Shown: positions 1 to 6,548, counted from the first letter of the stretch. The stretch: 10,758 nucleotides of DNA from Collinsella sp. (GCA_019414325.1 DXMG01000059.1:1-10758); one strand, 5' to 3'. Numbers and translations are program-made. Notes: generated by a model from the letters alone, not told the origin.

Positions 1-21
1 CACCAACTCCGCTGATACGAC

Positions 22-1650
22 CTAACCTCGAGCTTCTTCGAGCATCTGCTTCGCGTGGGCCAAGCTTGCCTCGGACTGATCGCCGCTCAGCATGCGGGCG
101 ATCTCGGCGGTACGCGCTTCGCCGGTTACCTCGTCCAAATGCGTCTGGGGAACATCGCCCGGTTCCTTCCTGACAACATAATGCTTGTCCGCCATGACGG
201 CGACCTGCGCCAAGTGGGTTACGACAATCACCTGATGCGTAGCGGCGAGATCTGCCAGCACGCCCGCGAGTGCACGCGCCGTGGAGCCACCGACACCAGC
301 ATCGACCTCGTCAAACACCAGCGTATCGACACCGTCCGCGTTACCGAGGACAACCTTGCTTGCCAGCATGACGCGGCTAAGCTCGCCGCCCGACGCAATG
401 CGGCGCAGGGGGCGCGGCGTCAAACCGGCACCGCTGCGGTATAGCAGCTCGTAGCTCGAAGGACCAACGGGCGTCCACTCAGCACGGGGAAGATCGCGCG
501 ACTCCCAGACGAGCTCGGCGCCACCCATCTCCAAGCGAGCCATCTGGCGGCCGACCTCGTGGCAGAAGCGCGGGGCCGCCGTATTGCGAGCGCGCTTAAG
601 TGCCCTGGCAGCAGCGAACAGCTCGCGCTCGGCGCTCCCGAGTGCCTCACGCGCCTTTTTGATCTGTTCATCGCCATCATCGACCAGCGACAGCAGCTCT
701 TGTGAGCGGTCGCGCATGGCAAAGACATCGTCCATGGTCGGACCCCACTGACGCAGCAGGCCCTTGAGGTCGGAATACCGCTCGCGCATGCGAGCGAGCT
801 CGCGAGGATCGAAGGCAACCCCATCGCGATAGGAACGAAGTTCGTTCGCGCAATCCTCAAGAGAGATGCAGGCATCCGAAAGTGCATCGGCAATGTCGCC
901 CAGTTTGCGATCGACGGTAGCCATTCGGGAAAGCTCTGCCACGGCGCTGTTCACGGCATCGAGCGCTCCCCCTTCGGCGGCAAGCGATGCATGGGCATCG
1001 TTAGCTGTGGCAACCAGTACCTCGGCATGTTCGGAGCGCGGCAGCAATTCCTCGAGTTCCTCATACTCGCCCGGCTTAGGGTCGACCTCGCCGATGCGCT
1101 CGAGGGCAAAGCGCGCCTCCTCGACACGACTCCCCTGCGCACGCGAGGCCTCCTCAACGCGACGGACCTCCTTGGCAGCCGCGCGCGAGGCTTTAAAGCA
1201 AGTACGGTAGTGCTCGAGTGCCTCGAGCGCAGAGCGCCCCGCCCAGGCATCGACCATCGCAACGTGATGCGATGGATCGAGCAAGCGCTGATGCTCGTGT
1301 TGGCCGCACAGATCCATCATCACGCCAACGCGCTCCGAAAGCTCGCGCACGCTGGCGATGCAGCCGTCAATTTTTACGCGGCTGCGGCCCTCGGCAGAAA
1401 GGCTGCGCCGCACGGTGACGCCCTCCGTGTCATGCGGGCCATCAAACAGGCGCGCCTCGACGCTGGCAAGTGCCTCGCCCTCGCGCACCGTCGACGAATC
1501 CGCGCGCTCGCCCAAAATAAGCTTGAGCGCCGAGAGCAGTGCGGTCTTGCCAGCACCGGTCTCACCGGTCAGGACGGTCAAGCCGGCACTCGGCACCAGC
1601 GTCGCCTCACGAATGAGTGCAATGTTAGAAACCTGCAGCTCATCGATCAT
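22..1650 (-). CDS. recN: DNA repair protein RecN (SMC-like ATPase)
   Basis: RecN is a cytoplasmic SMC-like ATPase recruited early to DNA double-strand breaks, where it supports RecA-dependent recombination. The 542-residue product shows the family's split ATPase. It has Walker A GETGAGKT at residues 29-36, followed by the ALLSALKLILGERA stretch typical of RecN, and a GQHEHQ Q-loop at 116-121. A helical, charged middle from about 140 to 390 is the likely coiled-coil arm. The C-terminal half has the ABC signature ASGGELSR at 419-426, Walker B VFDEVDAGVGG with D447 and E448, and VVTHLAQVA with the switch His at about 479. Length is slightly below the usual 550-575. The ATG at 1650 overlaps the end of nadK by 11 bp and has GGAG six bases upstream (plus 1657-1660), so it is probably translationally coupled. 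It is the last gene of the efp operon in the window; any terminator lies beyond position 1. Confidence 0.96.
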   Translation of the reverse strand: MIDELQVSNIALIREATLVPSAGLTVLTGETGAGKTALLSALKLILGERADSSTVREGEALASVEARLFDGPHDTEGVTVRRSLSAEGRSRVKIDGCIASVRELSERVGVMMDLCGQHEHQRLLDPSHHVAMVDAWAGRSALEALEHYRTCFKASRAAAKEVRRVEEASRAQGSRVEEARFALERIGEVDPKPGEYEELEELLPRSEHAEVLVATANDAHASLAAEGGALDAVNSAVAELSRMATVDRKLGDIADALSDACISLEDCANELRSYRDGVAFDPRELARMRERYSDLKGLLRQWGPTMDDVFAMRDRSQELLSLVDDGDEQIKKAREALGSAERELFAAARALKRARNTAAPRFCHEVGRQMARLEMGGAELVWESRDLPRAEWTPVGPSSYELLYRSGAGLTPRPLRRIASGGELSRVMLASKVVLGNADGVDTLVFDEVDAGVGGSTARALAGVLADLAATHQVIVVTHLAQVAVMADKHYVVRKEPGDVPQTHLDEVTGEARTAEIARMLSGDQSEASLAHAKQMLEEARG

Positions 1651-2500
1651 GACGGACTCCGTAGAATACGCGGCTCACCGAGTTGTAAAAACTCTCGGGG
1701 CCGTAGTCGAGCAGCAGCACATCGCCTGGGCCTCGGCGCACGGCCACGCTCTCGACCGTGCCGTCGCAGGTAATAAACTGTCCATCGATAGCGATCGCCG
1801 GAACGCTCGGGCGATCATCGGACATAAAGATTTCGACGACATCACTCGGCGAAGTCAAGAAGGCACGGGCCTGAATGGTGTGCGGCGCAATGGGTACGCA
1901 GACCATACCCGTATAGTCGGGGCTCACAATGGGGCCACCTGCACTGAGCGCGTACCCCGTAGAACCAGTCGCCGTGGACACGACCACGCCGTCGCCACGC
2001 AGTCGATCGATATGGTGGCCCGACACCGTGATGTCGAACTCAACCATATCGGACAGGGGGCCGCGCGTGAGCGCCATGTCGTTGAGGGCGAACGTGCGCA
2101 CGACATCCTTCGTGCCATCGTCGCGCACGGACACGATATCCGCGGCGATGGTGGCGCGACGGCTCACGTGCAGCTCGCCGAAAAGGGCGTCGCTCACGAC
2201 CTGCAGAATGTCGCGCTCCTCGGGGCTCGCAGCAGTTAAAAAGCCCAGGTGACCATAGGAAAGACCGAGGATAGGAATCTCGCGATGGTTGAGGATGCGG
2301 GCAGCGCGCAGCAACGTACCGTCGCCGCCGAGCGTAATGACCAGATCGGAGCCGTCAATATCAGGCGTGCTTTGAATCTTCGATCGCTGGTCGGCAACCC
2401 ATGCGACCTCATAGCCCTGGCGCGTCAGCCAAAGCTCGAGCATCAGGCCGCTCTCAACCGCCTCTTGCTTGTAGTAATTGGGAACCAGAAAGACCTTCAT
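1640..2500 (-). CDS. nadK: NAD kinase
   Basis: NAD kinase phosphorylates NAD+ to NADP+ using ATP (or polyphosphate in many Gram-positives), and is the only route to NADP in the cytoplasm. The 286-residue product carries the GGDGT catalytic motif at 58-62, the SYGHLGFL segment at 81-88, the ND (usually NE) dinucleotide-binding pair at 140-141, and the glycine-rich GDGVVVSTATGSTGY region at 169-183 followed by SAGGPI. The position before GHLGFL, often Asn in other NadKs, is Ser81 here; it varies between phyla, so I do not treat it as a defect. The start forms an ATGA overlap with the tlyA stop (2497-2500), and the 3' end overlaps recN by 11 bp. The tlyA-nadK-recN order is standard in Actinobacteria. 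The Shine-Dalgarno is weak, which fits coupling to tlyA translation. Confidence 0.96.
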   Translation of the reverse strand: MKVFLVPNYYKQEAVESGLMLELWLTRQGYEVAWVADQRSKIQSTPDIDGSDLVITLGGDGTLLRAARILNHREIPILGLSYGHLGFLTAASPEERDILQVVSDALFGELHVSRRATIAADIVSVRDDGTKDVVRTFALNDMALTRGPLSDMVEFDITVSGHHIDRLRGDGVVVSTATGSTGYALSAGGPIVSPDYTGMVCVPIAPHTIQARAFLTSPSDVVEIFMSDDRPSVPAIAIDGQFITCDGTVESVAVRRGPGDVLLLDYGPESFYNSVSRVFYGVRHDR

Positions 2501-3309
2501 AGCGTTGCAGCTTTCTCGCTCAAAACCGATACCTGGAATTGCAGCTCGTCTTGCGTGCGGTCGCCGGGGTCAAATCTCGTGCCGTACAGGAAAAACTCAA
2601 CGTTTCCCTTGGCACCATGAATGGGCGACACGCACACATCGACCGGGAACAGCCCCTTGGCAGCAAAGAGTTCAACTGCCGCAACGAGTGTATCGCGGCG
2701 CACGGCGGGATCGGTCACAATGCCGCCCTCACCCACCAGCGCCGCCGGAGCCTCAAACTGCGGCTTTACAAGCGTGCAGAATGCACCCGTAGGCGCCAGG
2801 CACGCCAGCACCGCATCGATAATGTTCGCGATGCTGGTAAACGAGACATCACACACAGCCAGGTCGATGGCGCCGGCATAGCCAAGCTCAGGCAGCTGCG
2901 TCACGTTTGTGCGCTCATGCAGCGTCACGCGATCGTCCTGACGTAACGACCAATCGAACTGGGCGCGACCAACGTCCACCGAGACAACGGTCGCAGCTCC
3001 GCGCTTGAGCAGGCAATCGGTAAAGCCGCCGGTAGAGCAGCCCACATCCAGACAGGCAAGGCCCGTCGGATTGATACCAAACGTATCAAGCGCGCCTTCG
3101 AGCTTAAGACCGCCGCGGCCAACATAGGGAATGCGCCCCTTCACGTGCAACGGCAGGCCCGGGGTCACCTTAAGGCCCGGCGAAGTCAAGCGCTCGCCGC
3201 CACTCGAGACCAAGCCAGCCATAAGAGTGCGAAGGGCATCCGCGCGATCGGCGCAGATGCCCTGTGAAATCAGTTCGTCATCAAGACGCACGCGTTTCAT
3301 GAATGCCAT
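2497..3309 (-). CDS. tlyA: TlyA family rRNA (cytidine-2'-O)-methyltransferase
   Basis: TlyA uses SAM to 2'-O-methylate cytidines of 16S and/or 23S rRNA; in mycobacteria its loss gives capreomycin/viomycin resistance. From the ATG at 3309 the product is 270 residues. An S4 RNA-binding domain (about 1-58, starting RVRLDDELISQG) leads into VGRGGLKLEGAL and a Rossmann methyltransferase domain with the SAM loop LDVGCSTGGFTD at about 87-98. The catalytic K-D-K-E set described for mycobacterial TlyA is present as K69 (GGLKL), D154 (CDVSF), K182 (VKPQFE) and E238 (GNVEF). Starts are ambiguous. A TTG at 3312, the ATG at 3309 and an ATG at 3300 are all in frame after a 26-bp gap from xseB, none with a strong Shine-Dalgarno; 3309 has a weak GGA about 12 bases upstream. 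Some homologues are annotated as haemolysins, but the sequence supports an rRNA methyltransferase. Confidence 0.94.
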   Translation of the reverse strand: MAFMKRVRLDDELISQGICADRADALRTLMAGLVSSGGERLTSPGLKVTPGLPLHVKGRIPYVGRGGLKLEGALDTFGINPTGLACLDVGCSTGGFTDCLLKRGAATVVSVDVGRAQFDWSLRQDDRVTLHERTNVTQLPELGYAGAIDLAVCDVSFTSIANIIDAVLACLAPTGAFCTLVKPQFEAPAALVGEGGIVTDPAVRRDTLVAAVELFAAKGLFPVDVCVSPIHGAKGNVEFFLYGTRFDPGDRTQDELQFQVSVLSEKAATL

Positions 3310-3335
3310 CAACCATTCGTATCCGGAGATGCGGC

Positions 3336-3575
3336 CTAGCTATCCTGGGATTCGTTTGCCGCATCCTCATCGTATTCCTGCTCGAGCTTGTCGGCCTCAC
3401 GCGGCGTCAGCTCAAACTTGTCGACCATGTCGACCGCACGGGAGCCCAGCTCAATCGCCTCGTCAAACAGATCGAGCGAACGCTCCAAGGACGTATCCTT
3501 AGAGCGAACGGTAGCTATGATCTGGTCCAAGCGGTCCGAAATCTCGTCGAAGTTGCGGACGGAACCCTCTGGCAT
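3336..3575 (-). CDS. xseB: Exodeoxyribonuclease VII small subunit
   Basis: XseB is the small subunit that wraps the catalytic XseA subunit in exonuclease VII, which degrades single-stranded DNA. The 79-residue product has the expected all-helical hairpin: FDEISDRLDQIIATV, then a turn with SLERSLDLFDEAIELG, matching the family pattern of a first helix followed by LS-LEEAL-LFEEGV-L. It ends in an acidic tail (EQEYDEDAANES). Length is normal for the family (about 70-85). The ATG at 3575 is supported by GAGGAG (plus 3581-3586) five bases upstream, which coincides with the last codons and stop of nusB, so the two genes look translationally coupled. The large subunit xseA, usually the immediate neighbour, is not in this window. 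Confidence 0.9.
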   Translation of the reverse strand: MPEGSVRNFDEISDRLDQIIATVRSKDTSLERSLDLFDEAIELGSRAVDMVDKFELTPREADKLEQEYDEDAANESQDS

Positions 3576-3577
3576 GG

Positions 3578-4171
3578 CTACTCCTCGACGGTACCGGTCT
3601 CGGCCTCGGCGACCTCAGCAGCGTCCACGTCCTCGGCCAGCACGCCAGCCTCAGCCTGGGCAACCGCAACCTTGGCGGCAGCCTCGGCGGCCTGGGCCTC
3701 CTCGCGGGCACGGTCCTCGGCCAGCAGCTCTTGGTACAGGTCCTCGCCCGGCAGTTCCTCGCTGCGAGCGATCTTGCCCAGCACGCCGTTGACGAACGAC
3801 GCAGACTGGTCGGTGCCATAGGCCTTGGCAAGCTCGACGGCCTCGTTGATCACGATGGCGTCCGAAACCTCCTCGTCGGTGAGGAAACGCATCTCGTAAA
3901 CGGCGATACGAAGCAGATTGCGATCGGCGCCGGGCATGCGCATAAGATCCCAGTTCTTGGCAACGGAGCGCAGGGCGCAGTCGATGCGGTCGATATGCTC
4001 GTAAGCACCACGGCACAGCTCCAGCGCATAGGGGTCGAGGGGACCCTTCGAGATCAGGAAATCGCCCTCGAGGACGCGCTCGAGCGGGCTGTCCGTGGCC
4101 TCGGCCTGGAACAGCAGCTGCAGCGCCTGACTGCGGGCAAGCGTACGCCCGCGATAAACCTTAAGACTCAA
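3578..4171 (-). CDS. nusB: Transcription antitermination factor NusB with acidic C-terminal tail
   Basis: NusB binds boxA RNA with NusE (ribosomal protein S10) and promotes processive, antiterminated transcription, notably of rRNA operons. Residues 10-137 form the all-helical NusB domain: RSQALQLLFQAE near the N-terminus, then RIDCALRSVAKNWDLMRM, DRNLLRIAVYEM, VINEAVELAKAYG, and SASFVNGVLGKIA, all family hallmarks. Residues 140-197 are an extra Ala/Glu-rich tail (AEAAAKVAVAQAEAG and similar), making the protein about 50 residues longer than typical NusB. The start is TTG at 4171: no other start precedes the conserved domain, and AAGGAG sits six bases upstream. That Shine-Dalgarno is made from the final codons of the Asp23-like gene, and the NusB tail's last GAG GAG codons in turn supply the xseB Shine-Dalgarno. 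Confidence 0.94.
   Translation of the reverse strand: MSLKVYRGRTLARSQALQLLFQAEATDSPLERVLEGDFLISKGPLDPYALELCRGAYEHIDRIDCALRSVAKNWDLMRMPGADRNLLRIAVYEMRFLTDEEVSDAIVINEAVELAKAYGTDQSASFVNGVLGKIARSEELPGEDLYQELLAEDRAREEAQAAEAAAKVAVAQAEAGVLAEDVDAAEVAEAETGTVEE
3581..3586 (-). promoter_or_regulatory. Shine-Dalgarno of xseB inside the nusB 3' end
   Basis: GAGGAG on the minus strand forms the last two Glu codons of nusB, followed directly by the TAG stop and, after five bases in all, the xseB ATG. The arrangement repeats that at the Asp23-nusB junction and suggests that ribosomes terminating on nusB reinitiate on xseB. Confidence 0.75.
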
Positions 4172-4174
4172 AGG

Positions 4175-4537
4175 TTACTCCTTGGGGAAAACGAGGCCGT
4201 CGATGCAAACGTCAACGCGCTCGACCTCGACGCCAACCTGGGCATCGATGGCGGCGACCACGGCGGCGCGAACGGCCTCGGCGAGTTTCTTGAACGGATA
4301 GCCAAAGAACACCACGACACGCACGGTGAGTGCGAGCTTGTCGCCGACGACCTCGGCCTCGACCGCCGGCTCGGAAGCCGGGGCCTTGGACGAGAGCATC
4401 ATGGAGACAAGGTTGGTGGCAAGGTCCTTGACGCCAACGGAGGCGATGCCCTCGACATCGGACACGGCGCGCGAGACGATGGCGGTCAGAACATCGGGCG
4501 AAATGCCGATGCCGTCAATCTTGATTTCCTGGGGCAT
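4175..4537 (-). CDS. Asp23/Gls24 family envelope-stress protein
   Basis: This is a 120-residue member of the Asp23/Gls24 (DUF322, YqhY-like) family. In Firmicutes such proteins are abundant cytoplasmic or membrane-associated factors linked to cell-envelope stress, and YqhY is linked to acetyl-CoA carboxylase; the biochemical role is unsettled. The recognisable features are the N-terminal IKIDGIGISPDVLTAIVSRAVSDVEGI segment, split here around residues 5-30, where family members have I-x(n)-AA-EV-GV, and the later VRVVVFFGYPFKKLAEAVRAAV stretch at about 72-93. There is no signal peptide or membrane span. The ATG at 4537 has an AGGAGG Shine-Dalgarno four bases upstream (plus 4542-4547). It sits 24 bp after efp and three bp before the nusB start, the position yqhY holds beside nusB in Bacillus. 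Confidence 0.9.
   Translation of the reverse strand: MPQEIKIDGIGISPDVLTAIVSRAVSDVEGIASVGVKDLATNLVSMMLSSKAPASEPAVEAEVVGDKLALTVRVVVFFGYPFKKLAEAVRAAVVAAIDAQVGVEVERVDVCIDGLVFPKE
4178..4183 (-). promoter_or_regulatory. Shine-Dalgarno fixing the TTG start of nusB
   Basis: The minus strand reads AAGGAG, then TAACCT, then the TTG at 4171. The hexamer is made of the penultimate and last sense codons of the Asp23-like gene, and the TAA stop lies in the six-base spacer. This spacing is ideal and supports the non-ATG start. Confidence 0.8.
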
Positions 4538-4561
4538 GAGTCCTCCTAGAAGATTTGGTTG

Positions 4562-5125
4562 CTAGACGCGGGAGACGAACTTGCCGTCGCGGGTGTCAAC
4601 CTTGATGACCTCGCCCTCGTTGAGGTACATGGGGACCTGGATGACAGCGCCGGTGTCGATCGTGGCCGGCTTGGTGGAACCCTGGACGGTGTCGCCCTTA
4701 AAGCCCGGGTCGGTCTGGACGATGGTGGTCTCGATGAACATCGGCGGGGTCACGCCCATGAGCTCATCGTCGGCGAAGAGCAGCTGGCAGATGTCGTTCT
4801 CGCGCAGCCACTTGGAGTTCTCGCCCACCATGTCCTCGGGAACGGGAACCTGCTCATAGGACTCGTTGTCCATGAAGATGTAGTCGGTGCCATCGTTGTA
4901 GAGGTACTGGAACTCACGGGTGGTGAGCATGACGCTCTCGAACTTAGTGCCGGCGTTGCAGGTGTTCTCGACGACGCGGCCGCTCTTGATGTCGCGTGTC
5001 TTGTAGCGCACAAACGCGCCGCCCTTGCCCGGCTTGACATGCTGGAACTCGACGATGGTGTAGACCTTGTCCTTGATGCGGAGACCGAGGCCGTTCTTGA
5101 AGTCGGCGGTAGAAATGGTAGGCAT
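4562..5125 (-). CDS. efp: Translation elongation factor P
   Basis: EF-P binds between the P and E sites of stalled ribosomes and stimulates peptide bonds at consecutive prolines. The 187-residue product has the normal three-domain layout: a KOW-like domain I (about 1-64) beginning MPTISTADFKNGL, OB domain II with YNDGTDYIFMDNESYEQ, and OB domain III ending GEVIKVDTRDGKFVSRV. The tip loop is HVKPGKGGAFVR, putting Lys34 at the site that is beta-lysylated in E. coli and otherwise modified in other bacteria; it is not the rhamnosylated Arg type. The frame is open further upstream to 5158, but the ATG at 5125 matches the conserved N-terminus and has AGAAAGG five bases upstream (plus 5131-5137). 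It is the first gene of a seven-gene operon with its own promoter; no EF-P modification gene is visible here. Confidence 0.98.
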   Translation of the reverse strand: MPTISTADFKNGLGLRIKDKVYTIVEFQHVKPGKGGAFVRYKTRDIKSGRVVENTCNAGTKFESVMLTTREFQYLYNDGTDYIFMDNESYEQVPVPEDMVGENSKWLRENDICQLLFADDELMGVTPPMFIETTIVQTDPGFKGDTVQGSTKPATIDTGAVIQVPMYLNEGEVIKVDTRDGKFVSRV

Positions 5126-5182
5126 AGCGACCTTTCTTGTTATGGGCAGAACGCACAAGCGTCCAAATTACATACGATGGAA

Positions 5183-5210
5183 ATTATACACTTGCAGACG
5201 GCGCCTGCAG
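5183..5210 (-). promoter_or_regulatory. Probable sigma-A/sigma-70 promoter of the efp operon
   Basis: A perfect TATAAT lies on the minus strand at 5188-5183, in the most AT-rich spot of the intergenic region. The -35 region at 16 bp spacing is only CTGCAG (5210-5205), a poor match. Transcription would start near 5176, giving a leader of about 50 nt before the efp ATG. The promoter sits just after the peptidase terminator, as expected for a new transcription unit. Confidence 0.6.
5193..5209. repeat. Inverted repeat TGCAG-N7-CTGCA in the efp promoter
   Basis: Perfect 5-bp arms at 5193-5197 and 5205-5209 flank a 7-bp spacer. The repeat overlaps the weak -35 region and lies directly upstream of the TATAAT. 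It could be an operator for a dimeric regulator, but arms this short also occur by chance. Confidence 0.3.
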
Positions 5211-5216
5211 CGAGCG

Positions 5217-5262
5217 CATAAAAAGAGAACGCGGGGCGTCCGGATCGATTCGGACGCCCCGC
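5217..5262 (-). terminator. Intrinsic terminator after the M24 peptidase gene
   Basis: Arms at 5251-5262 and 5231-5242 form a perfect 12-bp GC-rich stem (GCGGGGCGTCCG with its complement) around an 8-nt loop. On the minus strand it is followed by a T-rich run (TTCTCTTTTT) after a short CG spacer. It starts about 23 bp past the peptidase stop. The other side has no T-run, so it should work only for minus-strand transcription. Confidence 0.88.
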
Positions 5263-5285
5263 CCCAAACTATCTACCGAAGTGGA

Positions 5286-6416
5286 CTAGCAGTCGATAAC
5301 ATGCAGGTCGTGAGGGGTCTTGGTGAAGGGCTCGTAGCCATTCTCGGTGACCACGCCGTAGTCCTCAAGGCGCACGCCGCCCACGCCGGGCAGGTAGACG
5401 CCGGGCTCCATGGTGACAACTGAGCCAACCTCGATGATGTTCTTGCTGCGGTTGAAGTTGGGCAGCTCGTGGATGTCGATACCAACGCCGTGGCCCAAGC
5501 CATGGTTATAGTAATCGCCATAGCCGGCATCGCCGATGATCTTCTTGGAGAGCTTGAAGATGTCGTTGCCCTCGACGCCCGGATGGATGGCGGCGACGCA
5601 CTCCTCGTGCGTGCGGCGCACGAGCGCGTACAGGTCGAGCTGCTCCTGGGTGGGCTCGCCCATCACGACGGTACGAGTCATGTCGGAGCGGTAGTCGCAG
5701 TATCCCGCGCCGTAGTCCATCAGGACAAAGTCGCCTTTCTCGATCACGCGGTCGCTCGGCACGGCATGCGGGTTGGCGGTGTTGGGACCGCTCGCCACGA
5801 TGGAGCCAAAGGCAAGGCTGTCGGCGCCGTTGGCGAACATAAAGTTCTCGAGCTCATTGCGAACCTGCTTCTCAGTCATACCAGGCTTAATAAAGCCGAG
5901 CATGTGCTGGAAGGCGGCGTCGGTGATCGACTGTGCGTGGCGCATGAGCTCGATCTCCTCGGCATCCTTGATGGCGCGCATCTTGCGGATGTCGTCGTGC
6001 ATCAGCGGCAGCATGCAGGCGACGGAGCGGTCCTCCAGACCGCGCTGAATGCCCTGGTAGAAATTAATCTGCATATCGTCCTCGACGGCGCAAACGCGGC
6101 ACTTGTTGGCCGCGATCTTGCCGGCGACCCAACCGGGGATGGTGCCCTCGTCCATGTCGTAGACCCAAGGGCTGCCGGCGGGCGTGTTCTCCTCAAAGCT
6201 GTTGAGGTAGCGCGAGTCGGTGTGGAACAGGCACTGGTCGGCCGTAATAAACGCAGCGTGCGGAAACTCGAAGGTGTAGTCGAAGACGCCCTTCACGCCC
6301 GTGAGCCAACGAAGATTGGCCTCGTCGCGTACCACGATGGCGTCGTAGCCGCGCTCGACCATCAGGGCACGGACACGTTCGATACGACCGGCAGGACCGG
6401 CAGCAAACTCAGACAT
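5286..6416 (-). CDS. M24 family Xaa-Pro peptidase (PepP/PepQ type)
   Basis: This is a cytoplasmic dimetal peptidase that should remove an N-terminal residue preceding proline or cleave X-Pro dipeptides. The 376-residue product has a creatinase-like N-terminal domain (about 1-145, with DAIVVRDEANLRWLTGVKG) and a pita-bread catalytic domain. All five metal ligands of the M24 family are visible: D234 (LMDYGAGY), D245 (SDMTRT), H309 (GLGHGVG), E337 (TMEPGVY) and E351 (RLEDYG), plus H217 in NPHAVPSD. Sequence alone does not decide between aminopeptidase P and prolidase. The ATG at 6416 has AAGGA six bases upstream (plus 6423-6427). It has its own long structured leader and its own terminator, so it may be partly monocistronic. 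The position immediately before efp matches pepQ in Actinobacteria and yqhT in Bacillus. Confidence 0.93.
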   Translation of the reverse strand: MSEFAAGPAGRIERVRALMVERGYDAIVVRDEANLRWLTGVKGVFDYTFEFPHAAFITADQCLFHTDSRYLNSFEENTPAGSPWVYDMDEGTIPGWVAGKIAANKCRVCAVEDDMQINFYQGIQRGLEDRSVACMLPLMHDDIRKMRAIKDAEEIELMRHAQSITDAAFQHMLGFIKPGMTEKQVRNELENFMFANGADSLAFGSIVASGPNTANPHAVPSDRVIEKGDFVLMDYGAGYCDYRSDMTRTVVMGEPTQEQLDLYALVRRTHEECVAAIHPGVEGNDIFKLSKKIIGDAGYGDYYNHGLGHGVGIDIHELPNFNRSKNIIEVGSVVTMEPGVYLPGVGGVRLEDYGVVTENGYEPFTKTPHDLHVIDC

Positions 6417-6448
6417 GCAGATTCCTTTCTTATTGTCTCCAAAAGTGC

Positions 6449-6511
6449 GGGACGGGCTTCAACCGAACAACGGAATCGCATGCGATCCGCAACCGATTGG
6501 AAACCCGTCCC
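6449..6511 (-). other. 63-nt multi-segment hairpin in the leader of the peptidase gene
   Basis: On the minus strand an 8-bp perfect outer stem GGGACGGG/CCCGTCCC (6504-6511 with 6449-6456) encloses a second helix CAATCG/CGGTTG (one G-U pair) and a third built on CGGA/TCCG around the 12-bp palindrome ATCGCATGCGAT (6475-6486), separated by small internal loops. It lies 32 bp upstream of the peptidase ATG. No strong T-run follows: only TTTT after GCAC. It could be a protective 5' stem-loop, an attenuator, a weak terminator of the aro operon or an intergenic repeat. Confidence 0.6.
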
Positions 6512-6516
6512 TCAAC

Positions 6517-6542
6517 ATGATACGAAAGACAATGGATGTCAA
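6517..6542 (-). promoter_or_regulatory. Possible promoter of the peptidase gene
   Basis: A perfect TTGACA at 6542-6537 begins six bases after the aroB-like stop codon. TATCAT at 6522-6517 is a good -10 match but leaves only 14 bp of spacing; at the ideal 17 bp the hexamer is the weaker CATGTT. If used, the transcript would begin at about the first base of the hairpin at 6511. Confidence 0.4.
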
Positions 6543-6548
6543 TAAATC

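Noticed and set aside
1640..2500. Ser81 and Asp141 substitutions in NadK as evidence of inactivity
   Set aside because: The GGDGT and glycine-rich motifs are intact, ND is an accepted variant of the NE pair, and the Ser position differs between phyla.
2497..3309. tlyA as a haemolysin or virulence gene
   Set aside because: The S4 plus SAM methyltransferase layout and the K-D-K-E residues support rRNA methylation; the haemolysin name is historical.
5126..5158. 11-residue N-terminal extension of EF-P from 5158
   Set aside because: The conserved EF-P start MPTISTADFKNG at 5125 has its own Shine-Dalgarno, and the extension would include that site.
4559..5221. 220-codon plus-strand frame opposite efp
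   Set aside because: Leu/Val/Asp/Ala-rich shadow translation of EF-P, which is unmistakable on the other strand.
5469..6545. 358-codon plus-strand frame opposite the M24 peptidase
   Set aside because: Ala/Val/His/Asp-rich shadow of a gene with all five metal ligands; it would also run through the hairpin region.
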